From Dipteris shenzhenensis (Eukaryota > Polypodiophyta > Polypodiopsida > Gleicheniales): a stretch of 64,000 nt of DNA. Shown here one piece after another: positions 22,550 to 33,800 of this stretch; within the stretch, counting starts at the first letter, position 1, and each line of letters starts with the position of its first letter. The translations under genes and the position numbers were made by a program. The stretch lies in the NCBI GenBank assembly GCA_047967505.1, contig CM106541.1, one strand, 5' to 3'. Below the pieces are notes generated by a model. The model was not told the origin of the DNA, did no database searches, and saw only the letters and a list, made by a program, of their open reading frames with translations.

Positions 22550-24999
22550 GGCCCTCAGTCCAATCTGGAGAGAGTTTAGCCTTCCGATAGCGCATCAAAT
22601 CTGGCATCAAGCTAGCCTCAAATGGAAGTTTGCCAAGTTTAAGGCGGGCAAGAGAGAAGATCCAGACAATCACATGGGCCAGTTTGAAATCCAGTGGCTT
22701 CGATGGAATGTTCGGTGACATGGAAAAGATGCAAAATTTTTCTGGCACCTTAAGGGGCGAGCCATGAGCTGGTTCAGTATGTATGGGGTAGGCCATTTTC
22801 TCACCTACGATGAGCTGCACATGCAGTTTCTTCAAAGATTTCACAAATAGAAGACCCCCAACGATATCCAAAAGAAATTATGGGAGCTCCGTTAAAAGAA
22901 GCTCATGGTCAAAGATTATGCTCAAAAGTCTCGCAATCTGAATGCTTGACTGGACGTGGCAGAAAGACCAATGACAGAAACATTGGCCAATTATTTTTGC
23001 AAAGGATTAAGGGAGGACATTCACGGTACCGTTAATCCAAATCGATTCAATGTCCTAATTGATGCCGCCGAGCGGCCCGATAGGCGTTCCACGAATAGCA
23101 TAAAAACAAGTCCAGGAGGGACAATTCAGATAGGGAGACTGACTCAGATGCGGAGGATTCTGATATCAATTTGGACAATGGCACAGACGAGGATAGTGAG
23201 GAGTCCAATAGTGGCTTGGATGATGACGACAATAGATCAAAGAAAAAGACACGGCACAAGAACCGGTCACCCAAGGTGAAGAGGAATTAAAGAAGTCTAA
23301 AAAGGAGAAGAAGCATGCCAAGAAGAAGAAAAGTGAACTGGAAAAGATTTTGGATGAAAAACTGAAAAGATTTTGGGAGTCGAACAATCCACAACATGGG
23401 TCATATGTGGTATTTCTAGAAATAATCACCTGCGAGATTTTTGTTGGTACAACCCACAAGCCTGCAACAATCTGGCACAACAGGTATCCCATACACCGTG
23501 ACAACTAGGGCCAATCAGGTGGCCATTGATCCAGGAGCAGAGCAGCATGTGGCTTAGATTCAGCAACAAGATAATTGGAACTAGCAAGGCAATTGGAACC
23601 AGTAGCGAAATGGTGGGGTCAAAACTTCGGATTCAGGTAATACTGCAATTACTATGAGGAAAACAAGCATCGAGCAAGTCCGGATTGTTCGTTAGGGTGC
23701 CGGCACTGAACCGAACAAGGGCTAGAGATTGTGTGATGGCCACGGTGAGGAAAAACTCAACCAGATCCACCGCCAGCACAGACTCATGCTATCTTAATTG
23801 AAGAGATTGGCGCCCGGTCCGTCTGCTCAGATGAATCAACGCCTAGGCCCTTCGCCTTCTCGATTGAGGAGTTGTTGGGGGCCATGCTTCACACGTCACC
23901 ACCACCACCACTGGTTCCAATTAATGTGTTTGCGATTACGCGGTCCAAGGGATCAATTTCAGCTATCAAAAAGGCTACCTATCCCAAACCCTCCGGACTC
24001 ATTTCGGATACCCCCAAATTCCTAGGTGGACAATCGCTTGAATCCTACTTCGCCGACAAAACTAAGACTTGACAAATTTTGTGACAGTGTGTTGAAGGCA
24101 TTGATGAAAGCGGAGGTTACAATTCCGATGGATCGGTTGCATCACATGGACCGGAAAGTACGACGGGGCCTATCCAAGTTGGAACCAGCACCATTTCAAG
24201 TACGCAAGGTGGATTAGAGGGGCATAAAACCACCCGGCATTATCTGCAAACAGCTTATATGATTACAAGGAATGGTCTTTGAGATAAACTTTGTGGTCCT
24301 ACAAATGGAAGAAGCAGATGTCTGGTACCCTATGCTGTTGGGAAGACCTTGGTTTGAAGCAACATAGTTCAAACAAGATTGGGGTTCCTCTATGATCACC
24401 GTTAGTAGTGGAAAAAAGAAATTAAAGATGTAGATGATTCCAGACATAGTCTTGAAAAAAGAAAACCGGCCAGTGATTGCCCAGGACATGAACATGGGTG
24501 TCTACTTTTTTCACCGTTGCATTCAACGAAAGGTGCCCATTGCAATTGTATATGTGATCTCCATGGATGACACACACCTGCCGCCACCGTAGGTAGAAGG
24601 ACAATCAAGGTCGACCCATGAAACATGACTTGGAAGACACACAACGCTTTGCACTCATGGATCCTAACCCAGAGGAGGGGGAAGTGACACCCTACCAAAA
24701 ATACAGGGAGGAGCTGATTGCAACAGGTACAACCAGATTCAGATGGCACAGGAAGATAAAGATAAAACTGCCTTTGTCATGGAGAACTGGAGCCATACCA
24801 AAATCTTTTTCAACCGACGGAATGCGGTCTACTGCACATCTATCCACAAAATGGTGTATCCTTTTTGGTCAGGCCTGTTAAAGGTTGACATACATAGGAA
24901 AAATGTTGCAAAAACAAACTGTGCCACTTGACTTGCCCAATGAACCGTTGGAGCTCGTTCAGATTACTAGGAACTTTTGCTTTTTGAATCGCCTCTACC

Positions 25000-25290
25000 T
25001 TTCATGGATCAATTGCCACCCCTTCTTTTGATATGATATTACCCTACAACACTCCACGTTTTACCACAAAGGTGTACTTTTCCAAATTCAAACTCAATCA
25101 TGATTTACGATAGGTTTCAAAGCACAACTACAAATGATGTAAATGCTCATCCCGCTTTCCAAACACACTGAAATCATCTAGATTGGCCCACATGAACGTG
25201 GTCAAATATGGCACAAACGCCTTCTGGATCCAGGATTGAAGTGTAGGTGGCACATTCTTCAGTCCAAACATCATCACATTACTGGCAAAA
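25000..25290 (-). pseudogene. Inverted Gypsy RT segment
   Basis: The minus strand reads ASNVMMFGLKNVPPTLQSW, LTTFMWANLDDFSVFGKRDE, then LSLNLEKYTFVV and IISKEGVAIDP. This is the RT palm through the connection, in opposite orientation to the RT N-part on its left and the RNase H on its right. It is an internal inversion of about 300 bp, or a piece of another copy inserted backwards. It has several stops. Confidence 0.8.
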
Positions 25291-25843
25291 CACCCCCCAT
25301 ACCTGATTGGAGTTCGCCCTTCCATGTGTTTGTGGACGAATCCGATATAGCCATTAGAGCAGTTCTAATGCAAAAGTTGCAGAAGGGCTGGTATCAACCT
25401 ATCTATTACCCCAGTTGTAGTCTCACATCTGCGGAACAGAATTATTCCGTTATGGAGCACAAGTGCCAAGGAATGATTTATGCTCTGGGAAAGTTTCGGC
25501 ACTGTCTTCTTAACAATAAGATTGTGATCCCTATGGAAACAACTTTTGACATCAATATCAATGCTAATATCGACATTGGTAAAAAATATCAAAGCCTTAT
25601 TGATGCTACTATCAACATTTTATTTTGTGGACAAAATTCTTTTAGAGTAGTTGGCCAAGCCCTAATGTGCCCTTTTATAAAGGTATGTATTACACTGTAA
25701 TTGCCATTGTATTGTATTGTTTAGAATTGTTCATTACAAAATTGTCCTATTACATCATATGAGGTAAAACGTTGACACTATATACAGTTTTGTAGTGTCT
25801 CTATATGTCCGTCATCAACAAGAAGATGGGTAGAATGTACTAA

Positions 25844-27035
25844 CTAGTCCTCGCTACTCCCATCCTTGTCCTCATCCTTTGCACTCCCACTAGCACCCTC
25901 TCCACTATCATCACCCCCATTGGCACCCTCTCCACGTGCTATAGCATCCTCCTGGCAAGCATCTCTCATGTATTCATCGCCATCATCATGTTCAACTAGT
26001 CATGTCAGCACACAATTTTCATGGTTAGTATATATATCTATGAGAGCATTTCTTTAAAAATAAATGTAATAAGGGCTTACATTGAGGAGCAGTACAAATT
26101 CTCCTCTCTCCATGAGTACGTTCATTAAAGCTTTCATGTTGTTGTTGTATGCATATCTGTACTCCTCATTTGTACCTTCCTGGCCAATTTTCATAAACTA
26201 AAATCATAAGAATACACGTCACTTTTAGTAATTGACATGCTACCCAAAATTATACAATAAAAGAGTTAAAGAAGAGGTACTTACAAAAAAAAATTCAAAC
26301 GTGGCCCCCCCGCTAGAGCCCAAGTGGGATTGGCCCACTTTACTCTTCCTCACTGCAGCCCCCTTCTTTTGTTGAGTGTATTTTTGTGGGGTCATTTAAC
26401 TCCTTTTTAACAAGTTTCCAATCTTCTACATGGACCCAAGCAAGCTTGGACTCCTCAGCCTTCTTGCCGGTTCGATCTTTTTGTGACTTCAACATCGGAG
26501 CCATTTTATTCAGCATCCAATGGTTATCAAACTCAAGGTCTTTACATGGCACAAGGAACTTTTCCTTTAATTTATTAATGATATACTCCTTGTTCTTTTA
26601 CAGCTGCTTGCAAAAATTCATCACCACCCTCTTGAATTCGGAGGATACAAGACCATGCATTCGGTTTATAACCCGAGTACCTCTAGAATCCATTATTATT
26701 TCATACTCCCTATTAACCTCATAGGGGAGGGTGGTGGAAGATTGGGAGTCAGCTTGACTCCCCCCAATGGCACTGCTTGTACCAGAGCCAAATCATCTAC
26801 ATCAACAGTGGCTCTCTCTCTCCCTAGGTCCACCTTTGGAGGTGCCTTGGGAGATCTCTAAGGAGGCCAATGGACCCGACACTCGCAATCTCTTCTCGTC
26901 CCACTCGTGTAAGAGCCTTTCCCTAGTATTGGGATCTAGCTTTGTGAGTAATTTGTGAGCCTTCTCTGTACTACTACCTGAGGTAGTACTGTCAGAGGAG
27001 GGTTGCTTCTTACCACTTAATCCTCTACTCATCAT
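25844..27035 (-). pseudogene. TnpA-like (plant transposase, Ptta/En/Spm-type) gene
   Basis: The minus-strand coding pieces are as follows. The N-terminal segment from 27035 is MMSRGLSGKKQPSSDST. A middle block (about 26350-26720) contains INRMHGLVSSEFKRVV, INKLKEKF, HWMLNKMAPMLKSQKDRTGK and HVEDWKLVKKEL. After a frameshift near 26358 comes VGQSHLGSSGGATFEFF, ended by a GTAAGT donor, then EEYRYAYNNNMKALMNVL and an acidic tail (SGEGASGSAKDEDKDGSSED, TAG at 25844). The order (charged W-containing helical block, then H-x-x-GS-GG, then acidic tail) resembles the plant Ptta/En/Spm transposase family PF03004. A TAA at about 26593 and the shift make it a pseudogene or exon-interrupted. Confidence 0.6.
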
Positions 27036-27119
27036 CCTTCACAAATGAAATGGGAGGGTTTATTTAAAGTTTTGAAAAGATTTTATTTAAACTTTACAAT
27101 GCATTCTAATTAAACATGC

Positions 27120-27880
27120 AAATGCTTAAAGGGAAGAAGCATATCCTTAAAGCTTTGAAGCATATGTTGAAAGCTTAAAGCTTTAAAGCATATGCGTAAA
27201 GCTTAAATATTTAAAGCATATGCATAAACCTTTGAAGCATATGCTTCAGACTGGGCATAAAGCTTCAAGGGAGGGAAACATAATAAAATAGAAAGGGAGA
27301 AAACAAAGGCCAAGCATGAAAAAGTTTTCATCATCACTTGTTTCTCTTGATGGAATCACTTCCTATCATGCTATCTTAATCAAGAGTGTCTTTGGTATTT
27401 CTCTCCTTATGTGCACTGTGTTGATGGGATAGTTGGTGCTCGAGCACTTGGCAAATGAAGATTAAGATAATTTGTCAAATAAGGTAGCAAGGGAGGAAGC
27501 AAGTCCAATTAAGAATATCAAGAGAAACAAGTGAGCATGCAAACTCTCTCATTCTTGGCCTCTGTTTGCAAGTGAATTTGCAAGTGAAGGATATGCTTAT
27601 TTGCAAGGAAGGGAAAGGGAAGCATATTTTCAAGAAGGGCGAGGATTCTAGGGCATCAAAATGGTGAAGTCTCCATCCACTTTAATGTTGTGTTTCCTGA
27701 AATCCCCGCCCTTGAATAAAGCTTTAAAGAATATGCTTCAAGCCTAGGGAAGCATATAGGTTATTAAACATACATTCATTTTGAAAGAAAGATAAAGCAT
27801 ACGTTTCAAGCCTATTATTAAAACACATACATTCATAAATCCTAACACTCATTGTAAATTCAATTATTTAAACATACATA
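27120..27880. repeat. AAGCATATGC-rich spacer of CACTA-2
   Basis: Degenerate units built from AAAGCATATGCxTAAA and AAGCTTAAA recur at 27127-27250, and sparsely again at 27715-27830. The AAGCATATGC core is also the core of the CACTA-1 palindromic satellite. I see no gene in 27040-27880. Confidence 0.6.
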
Positions 27881-27888
27881 TAGGGAGG

Positions 27889-28440
27889 AAAAGGAGAAAA
27901 GAGAAAAGAGGAAATGAGAAAAGGAAAAGGGAGGGAAGGGAGGGAAAGGGAAAGGGAAGGGAGGGAAGGGAGAAAAGAGAAGGGGGGAAAGGAAGAAGGA
28001 AAGAGAGAGGAAAGAAGAGAGAAATTGAGAAAAGGGGAAAATAGAAGAAAGAGAAAAAACAAGAGAGAAAGGGAGAAAACAGAAGAAAAGGAAAAGGGAA
28101 GGGAAGGGATGGGGAAGAGCAAGGAAAGGAAAAGGGAAGGGAAGGGAAAGGGAAAGGGAAAGGGAAGGGGAAGGGAAGGGGAAGGGGAAGGGGAAGGGAA
28201 AGGGAAGGGAAAGGGATGGAAAGGGAAAGTGAAGGAAAACATAAGAAAAGGAAAACGGAAGGGAAGGGATGGGGAAGGGGAAGGGAAAGGGAAGGGAAAG
28301 GAAAGAAAAAGGGAAGGAAAGGGAAAGGGAAAGGGAAGGGGAAGGGAAGGGAAAGGGAAGGGGAAGGGAAAGGTATGGAAAGGGAAAGTGAAGGAAAGGG
28401 AAGGGGAAAGGGAAAGGAAAGAAAAACTGAGGAAAACCAA
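27889..28440. repeat. 550-bp polypurine tract (GGGAAA/GGGAAG)
   Basis: The plus strand is almost entirely A and G for about 550 bp, with GGGAAAGGGAAGGG repeats. Long ORFs in five frames (Lys/Arg/Glu/Gly or Pro/Phe/Ser/Leu) follow from the composition and are not genes. Mirror-symmetric purine runs of this kind can form triplex (H-DNA). Confidence 0.95.
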
Positions 28441-28984
28441 AGAAAATCAGCATATGTGGTGGAAACGGATGCTTGCAAGGTGTGGTGGTCGTCCTTAGCA
28501 GTGGAGAGGTGCTTCCAAGATGTGGAGGGCCAGACAAGCTATAGAGGATCACTGAAGAATGGAAGAGAAGAATGAAAGCAATGCAATTCGGGATTGGGTT
28601 TTACTTTCCACAACATTGATAAAAGCATTGATAATCCCATCAATAAAAGTTTCAAAAATCAATAGATATCATAATTTGGGGTTTAGGGCATTTAGTCACA
28701 AAATTTAAATGAAAATCCCTATTCCAGTTCTTAATAGTTCTAGGTAAGGTGATAGCATGAAATGGGATGTGAAACTTTAAAACCTATGACCGTTTTAATC
28801 AGACCAGGATGTTGTCGATCAAAGAGGTCCGTTTTAATTGGACCAGGACGTTGTCGATCAAAGATGTTGGTTTTGCATGGCCATGCTCGGCATTTGTTCA
28901 TGCAATGGGATGAAATTTCATAGTCCTCTAATTCACAATGGTATAAATATTCTCACTAGGTACTATTGCATTTATTGTAAGGAA

Positions 28985-30019
28985 ATGTCACTTTTTCACC
29001 ACGTATGAAAATAATGCCCTGTTGGTGTTCTAGTCATGCAAATGGGACCCAATGGCCACGATACTTTACAAGGGACTCAAACACACCTAGATTGAGTCCC
29101 TTAAAAATTATCATGGCCATTGGATACCATTTGCATGATCAAGAACAAACACTTCCATGTTTTTCCCATGCATCCCCTCTTCTAGTTCAAAATAATGCAC
29201 TGGTGGCATTCTAGTTATGAAAATAGAACGCGATGGCCATGATACTTTGCAAGGGACTAAAAAACCTATATTGAGGCCCATAAAACATATCATGGCCATT
29301 GGATCCCATTTGCATGATCAAGAACTAACATTTACACGTTTTTGCCCATGCATCCCCTCTTCTGGTTCAAAATAATGCACTGATGGGGTTCTAGTCATGC
29401 AAATGGGACCCGATGGCCATGATACTTTGCAAGGGACTCAAAAACATATATTGAGACCTGTACAAATTATCATGGACATCATATCCCATTTGAATGATCA
29501 AGAAGAAACATTTCCATGTTTTTGCCCATGCATCCCCTCTTCTCATTTGAAATAATGCACTGGTGGTGTTCTAGTCATGCACAAATTGGACCCAATAGCC
29601 ACGATACTTGCAAGGGACTCAAACTCACCTATATTGAGTCCCATGCAAGTTTCATGGCCATAGGATCCCATTTTCATGATCAAGAATGAACATTTGAATG
29701 TTTTTGCCCATGTATCCCCTCTTCTTGTTTGAAATAGTGCATTGATGGGAGAGGGAGAGTGGGATAGACAGAGAGAGGTAGAGAGGGGCAGAGAGAGAGA
29801 GAATTAAGATTGCATTTATTCGTTTGCACCTCTAAGTTGAGAAAGAGAAAAATAAGAAAGTTAATTAAGGTCTTTGAGAGACTATAAGATTGAAAAAAAC
29901 CTAGATACAACTAATCCAAAGGGTGGAGCTACTAACAAAATACAAAAAACGTAAACGTAAAATCCTATGTCCAATGTTGACATAGATAGCTAAAGGCGAC
30001 AAGGCAACAAGATGATCAT

Positions 30020-30082
<63 letters not shown>

Positions 30083-31140
30083 AAATAGGGACACAAAGGG
30101 AGGGAAAGAGATGGCCTCAATATAGGTGATTATGAGTCCCTTGCAAAGTATCATGGCCATCGGGTCCCTTCTACAAGTGGGATCCAATGGCCATGACACT
30201 TTTCACAAGACTACATATAGGTGGTTTTGATTCACTGCAAAGTATCATGGCCACCATTGGGTCCCATTTGCTAAGTATTGTGGACATGGGGTCCAATATA
30301 GGTGGTTTTTATTCCTCGCAAAGTATCACGGCCATAGGGTCCCATTTACATGATCATGGCCATCATACCCATTTTCATGATCAAGAATGAACGTTTTCAT
30401 GTTTTTTCCCATGCATCCCCTCTTTTGCTTCAAAATAATGCATAATTGGTGTTCTAGTCATGAAAATGGGACTCAATGGCCAAGATAATTTGCAAGGGGC
30501 TCAAAATCACCTATATTAAGACCCATGAAAATTTTCATGGCCATCGGATCCCATTTTCATGATCAAGAATGAACATTTCCATGTTCTTGCCCATGCATCC
30601 CCTCTTCTGGTTCAAAATAATGCACCGGTGGTGTTCTAGTGATGCAAATGGGACCGGATAGCCAACGATACTTGCAAGGGACTCAAACTTACCTATATTG
30701 AGGCATGTTCAAAGTATCATGGCCATCAGATCCCATTTGCAAGATCAAGAACAATCATTTCCATGTTTTGCCCATGCATCCCCTGTTCTAGTTCGAAATA
30801 ATGCTTGTTGGTATTCTACTCATGCAAATACGACCCTATGGCCATGATACTTTGCAAGGGACTCAAAATCACCTAGGTTGAGGTCCATGCAAAGGCCATC
30901 AGATCCCATTTTCATGATAAGCACGAATATCTCCATGTTTTTTCCCATGCATCCCCTCTTCTGGTTTCAAATAATGCACCGGTGGTATTCTTGTCATGCA
31001 AATGGGACCCAACGCCCATGATACTTTTCAAGGGACTCAAAATGACCTAGTTTGAGGCACGTGCAGAGTATCATGGCCATCGTATCCCATTTGTATGATC
31101 AAGAATGAACACTCCCATGCATTCCCTCTGGTTCAAAATA
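28985..31140. repeat. 180-bp tandem satellite of hairpin units
   Basis: Units begin at AATAATGC(A/C) near 29011, 29191, 29371, 29551, 29732, 30432, 30615, 30795 and 30968, a period of 170-185 bp. Each unit contains two inverted arms related to CATGCAAATGGGACCCAATG, each continued by GCCATGATA and separated by about 45 bp. Each single strand could therefore fold into a hairpin. The array is interrupted at about 29740-30090 by GA-rich sequence, and 30100-30420 holds rearranged partial units. Confidence 0.92.
30024..30081. repeat. (GA)n microsatellite
   Basis: About 29 GA units lie inside the interruption of the 180-bp array. Shorter GA-rich runs at 29750-29810 precede it. Confidence 0.95.
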
Positions 31141-31430
31141 ATCCTAATGCATTGCCATAATGCTATGCTTTATGCATCAAATAGTGTGAGAACATGTTAT
31201 GAAACTCCCATTAGCTCCATGTGATAGAATTTTATTTTTTGAATAGTGCTCAATGTCTTGATTAGAGACTCTTTTTTTGACGTTAATATCGATGAAAAGA
31301 GCAACTCTTGTCAATTTCCACAACATTTTTTGATGAAAATATCGATTGAATAGGGCATAATCAATGATTAAACAAAATTCTCATGTATGGATTAAGGTGT
31401 TTTAATGATCATCTATATCCTTTGTAGATG

Positions 31431-33460
31431 TCTTCAAGATCATCGGAGTTTGAAGAAGACACTAGTAAAGAAAATCTTTATCAACGAGTCTTGTGTGATT
31501 GTGCACGATGCAAAGGACAAATAACTTCATGGGTGAATTCATTAAAGTCGTTTCATGTACTAACTTTCCATGCTTGTATGTGACTTATGTGAGATGATTA
31601 ACTAAATTATTTTCATGCAAGTAGATAAAATTGTCCCAGGAAGTTTGAGAGCACATGCACTGCATAATCATCCTCACGAGTCGATGTTGACCCAAGGATC
31701 TCGAAATACTCTAAGGGAAGACGGAGAGCTGGAAGAGAAACATAATAGAAGTAGTGAAGAGGAAGACTCCCTAAATGAGGATGAAATAATGCAGGACATG
31801 ATAAACACATACTTTGATGCTCCTTCACAAAATGAGAGAGATGAAGATGTGGACATGACTAGGGAGGATAACATGAGTCTTGAAGAGGAGAGCTTACAAT
31901 GTAATGCAAGCACCATGTTGTATGAAGGGGCAAGTAATTCTCATCTTAACTTCATTATTCTAATCTTGAATTTACAAGCAACATATGGATGGTCAACACT
32001 AGTAGTACATCCCTCCTTCAGTAAGAGTTTTGATGTGGTCTAAACTATAGTTTTGCTTCAAATTCATTGAATGGGTCAATGTCCAAGGTTACTCCAAACA
32101 CTAATTCCAAAAGGAAATACAATGCCCAACACAAGAAAGGATGCAAAGAAGATGCTAGCATCATTAGGAATGGATTACAAGTCAATTCATGCATGTCCGA
32201 ATGATTGCATCCTTTATAGAGGAACATATGAACGCTCTACAAGCTGTCTACAATGTGCTGCATCTCGATATCAACAAGACACACAAGGAGACAATATTTT
32301 GGGAAAGGTAATGTGACACATGCTAATCCTAACAGGCATCACGCACTTGTTTTGTTATGAATCGTTAGTTGGACTTATGGATTGGCATTCTCGCAACCGC
32401 TCGACCAATGGAATATTGAGAATCCCTATAGATGGAAAGGCTTGGAGATACATAGAGTAGAGGTGGCCAGAGTTTGGGCGTGAGACTTATCATTTGCATC
32501 TTGGGCTAGCTATGGATGGTGTTAATCCCTTTGGACATGAGTCCATGTTGTGGTCCACGTGGCCAGTAGTTGTCACAACATACAAAAGGGCACTATTGAA
32601 CATTGGTGGTTACATATAAGAGGTGGGCATTGCACATATACCAACATATGATTGCTGAGGTACCAAATTTCTATTCATCTCAATTCTCTTATGCCTATCA
32701 AAATGCAAGATGTAACTTTAACAGATGCTCATGGTTAGATCCTATTCCTCCAGTCATGAGTCCTTCTTTTCAAGGATAGAGTTAGATCCTATTCCTCCAG
32801 TCATGAGTCCGGAGATTGGGAGCAACTTTGGCATGATCCAGAAATCCAAACACCTACACCTAGCATGCAACGTCTCTCCATATTTTATACTCTTAAGTAA
32901 ATGGAGACAACACAAAGTCACATATCTATTGGACCCAATGCCTCAACAATAATCTCGGATGACCTTACTGACACATTTGTGCTACTCGTGCACTATGAGC
33001 AAGTAAGAATTTCTTATATGGATATCATTTGCTACTCAACTTCATCAAAGATTGTATGAACATGTCATGGATTTTTGTTTTAGGTGGCCTTCCAACTCAA
33101 TCGAGTGAACAACTAGAGGCAGTTTGTGATTCAAGTTGCACCTACAAGCCAACATGTATTTCAAGATGTGGAAGTAGAGAATGAAATGGAAGAGCAATAA
33201 ATAGATGCATTGGAAGCTAGCACTTCCAATACTCCTTCTACAAGAGTTCTAGAAAGTGAAGATAGTTTGAGCTCCTTAGAGGATTCCTCATATACTAATT
33301 TGGGAGACCTCAATCTACATGCTGAAGATGTGTGAGATTTGGCCACAAATTATCAAGAGGATGAACATCAATCTCACAATGAAGATTTCAGTGACACTTT
33401 AATTGATTAAGAAATGGAGTACAATATTGACACTAATATCGATGCTAATCCAGCAGGATA
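31431..33460 (+). pseudogene. tnp2-type transposase of CACTA-2, internally deleted
   Basis: The ATG at 31431 starts MSSRSSEFEEDTS and leads into a zinc-associated stretch (CDCARCKGQ). The acidic linker and tnp2 start follow at 31615-32316 (LQATYGWS, KKMLASLGMDYKSIHACPND, CILYRG). A core piece lies at 32340-32600 (RIPIDGKAW, YHLHLGLAMDGVNPFG, STWPVVV). Most of the remaining core and DUF4218 are missing. DUF4216 fragments remain at 32960-33170 (DDLTDTFVLL, FVIQVAPTSQHVF), followed by an acidic tail to about 33460 with stops. It shares motifs and order with the CACTA-1 transposase, so both come from one family. It is not functional. Confidence 0.85.
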
Positions 33461-33800
33461 ATAGTAATGCAGATGCTAATATAGATGAAAATATGGGCAT
33501 CATGAATTTTTTGCTATAATAGCAAGGAAATGATTCTTGGCCAAAAAACTAAGTAATATGCATCGTAAAAGGAGCTAATGGTAGTAGTGGTGGAAGGGCA
33601 CTCAATTTGGAATGGTCCTTGTAGCTGCAAAGCTACTTGCTAGTGCTTTGTAACCTCTCTCCTTTGTAAGACATGGATGAGGCCATAGCTTTTATAAGAA
33701 TCAAAAAGTCAATGAGAATAAAGATAGATTAATAGCTGAGTTTGTGAGGATAGCAATGAGAAAAAAGGCAAAGAGTAGATAGCATAGAGACGATGTAGTG

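Larger units (their letters stand above)
22085..25530 (+). mobile_element. Decayed Ty3/Gypsy element (plus strand)
   Basis: The traces appear in retroelement order. First is a gag capsid-type region (about 22590-23060: FWHLKGRAMSWFSMYG, LTYDELHMQFLQRFHK, LANYFCKGLRED). Next is a CCHC-like knuckle near 23650-23690 (YCNYYEENKHRASPDC), in which the second Cys position is Tyr. Then come a protease C-terminus (about 24250-24360: YPMLLGRPWFEAT), an RT N-part (about 24700-24900: YNQIQMAQEDKDKTAFVME), an inverted RT piece, and the start of RNase H (25290-25530: WSSPFHVFVDES, EQNYSVMEHK). Many stops and shifts break it. No LTRs or integrase are visible. Confidence 0.8.
25776..33800. mobile_element. 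Candidate CACTA element 2 (mirror orientation)
   Basis: The content is solid: a TnpA-like gene (minus) at the left, a tnp2-type transposase (plus) at the right, and satellite DNA between, the mirror image of CACTA-1. The boundaries are tentative. TGA|CACTATATACAG at 25773-25787 and ATGTAGTG|TGA at 33793-33803 give CACTA ends with the same flanking TGA. However, the TIRs agree little beyond CACTA plus a displaced GTCTCTAT, so the exact ends could lie elsewhere. Confidence 0.5.

Noticed and set aside
27860-28575. Several overlapping ORFs of 119-230 residues on both strands
   Set aside because: They are translations of a nearly pure polypurine/polypyrimidine repeat, which lacks stop codons. Composition is Pro/Phe/Ser/Leu on one strand and Lys/Glu/Gly/Arg on the other, with no domain.
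28985-31140. Regularly spaced repeats that could suggest a CRISPR array
   Set aside because: This is eukaryotic plant DNA. The units are 180 bp and contiguous, with no short repeat/unique spacer alternation and no cas genes.
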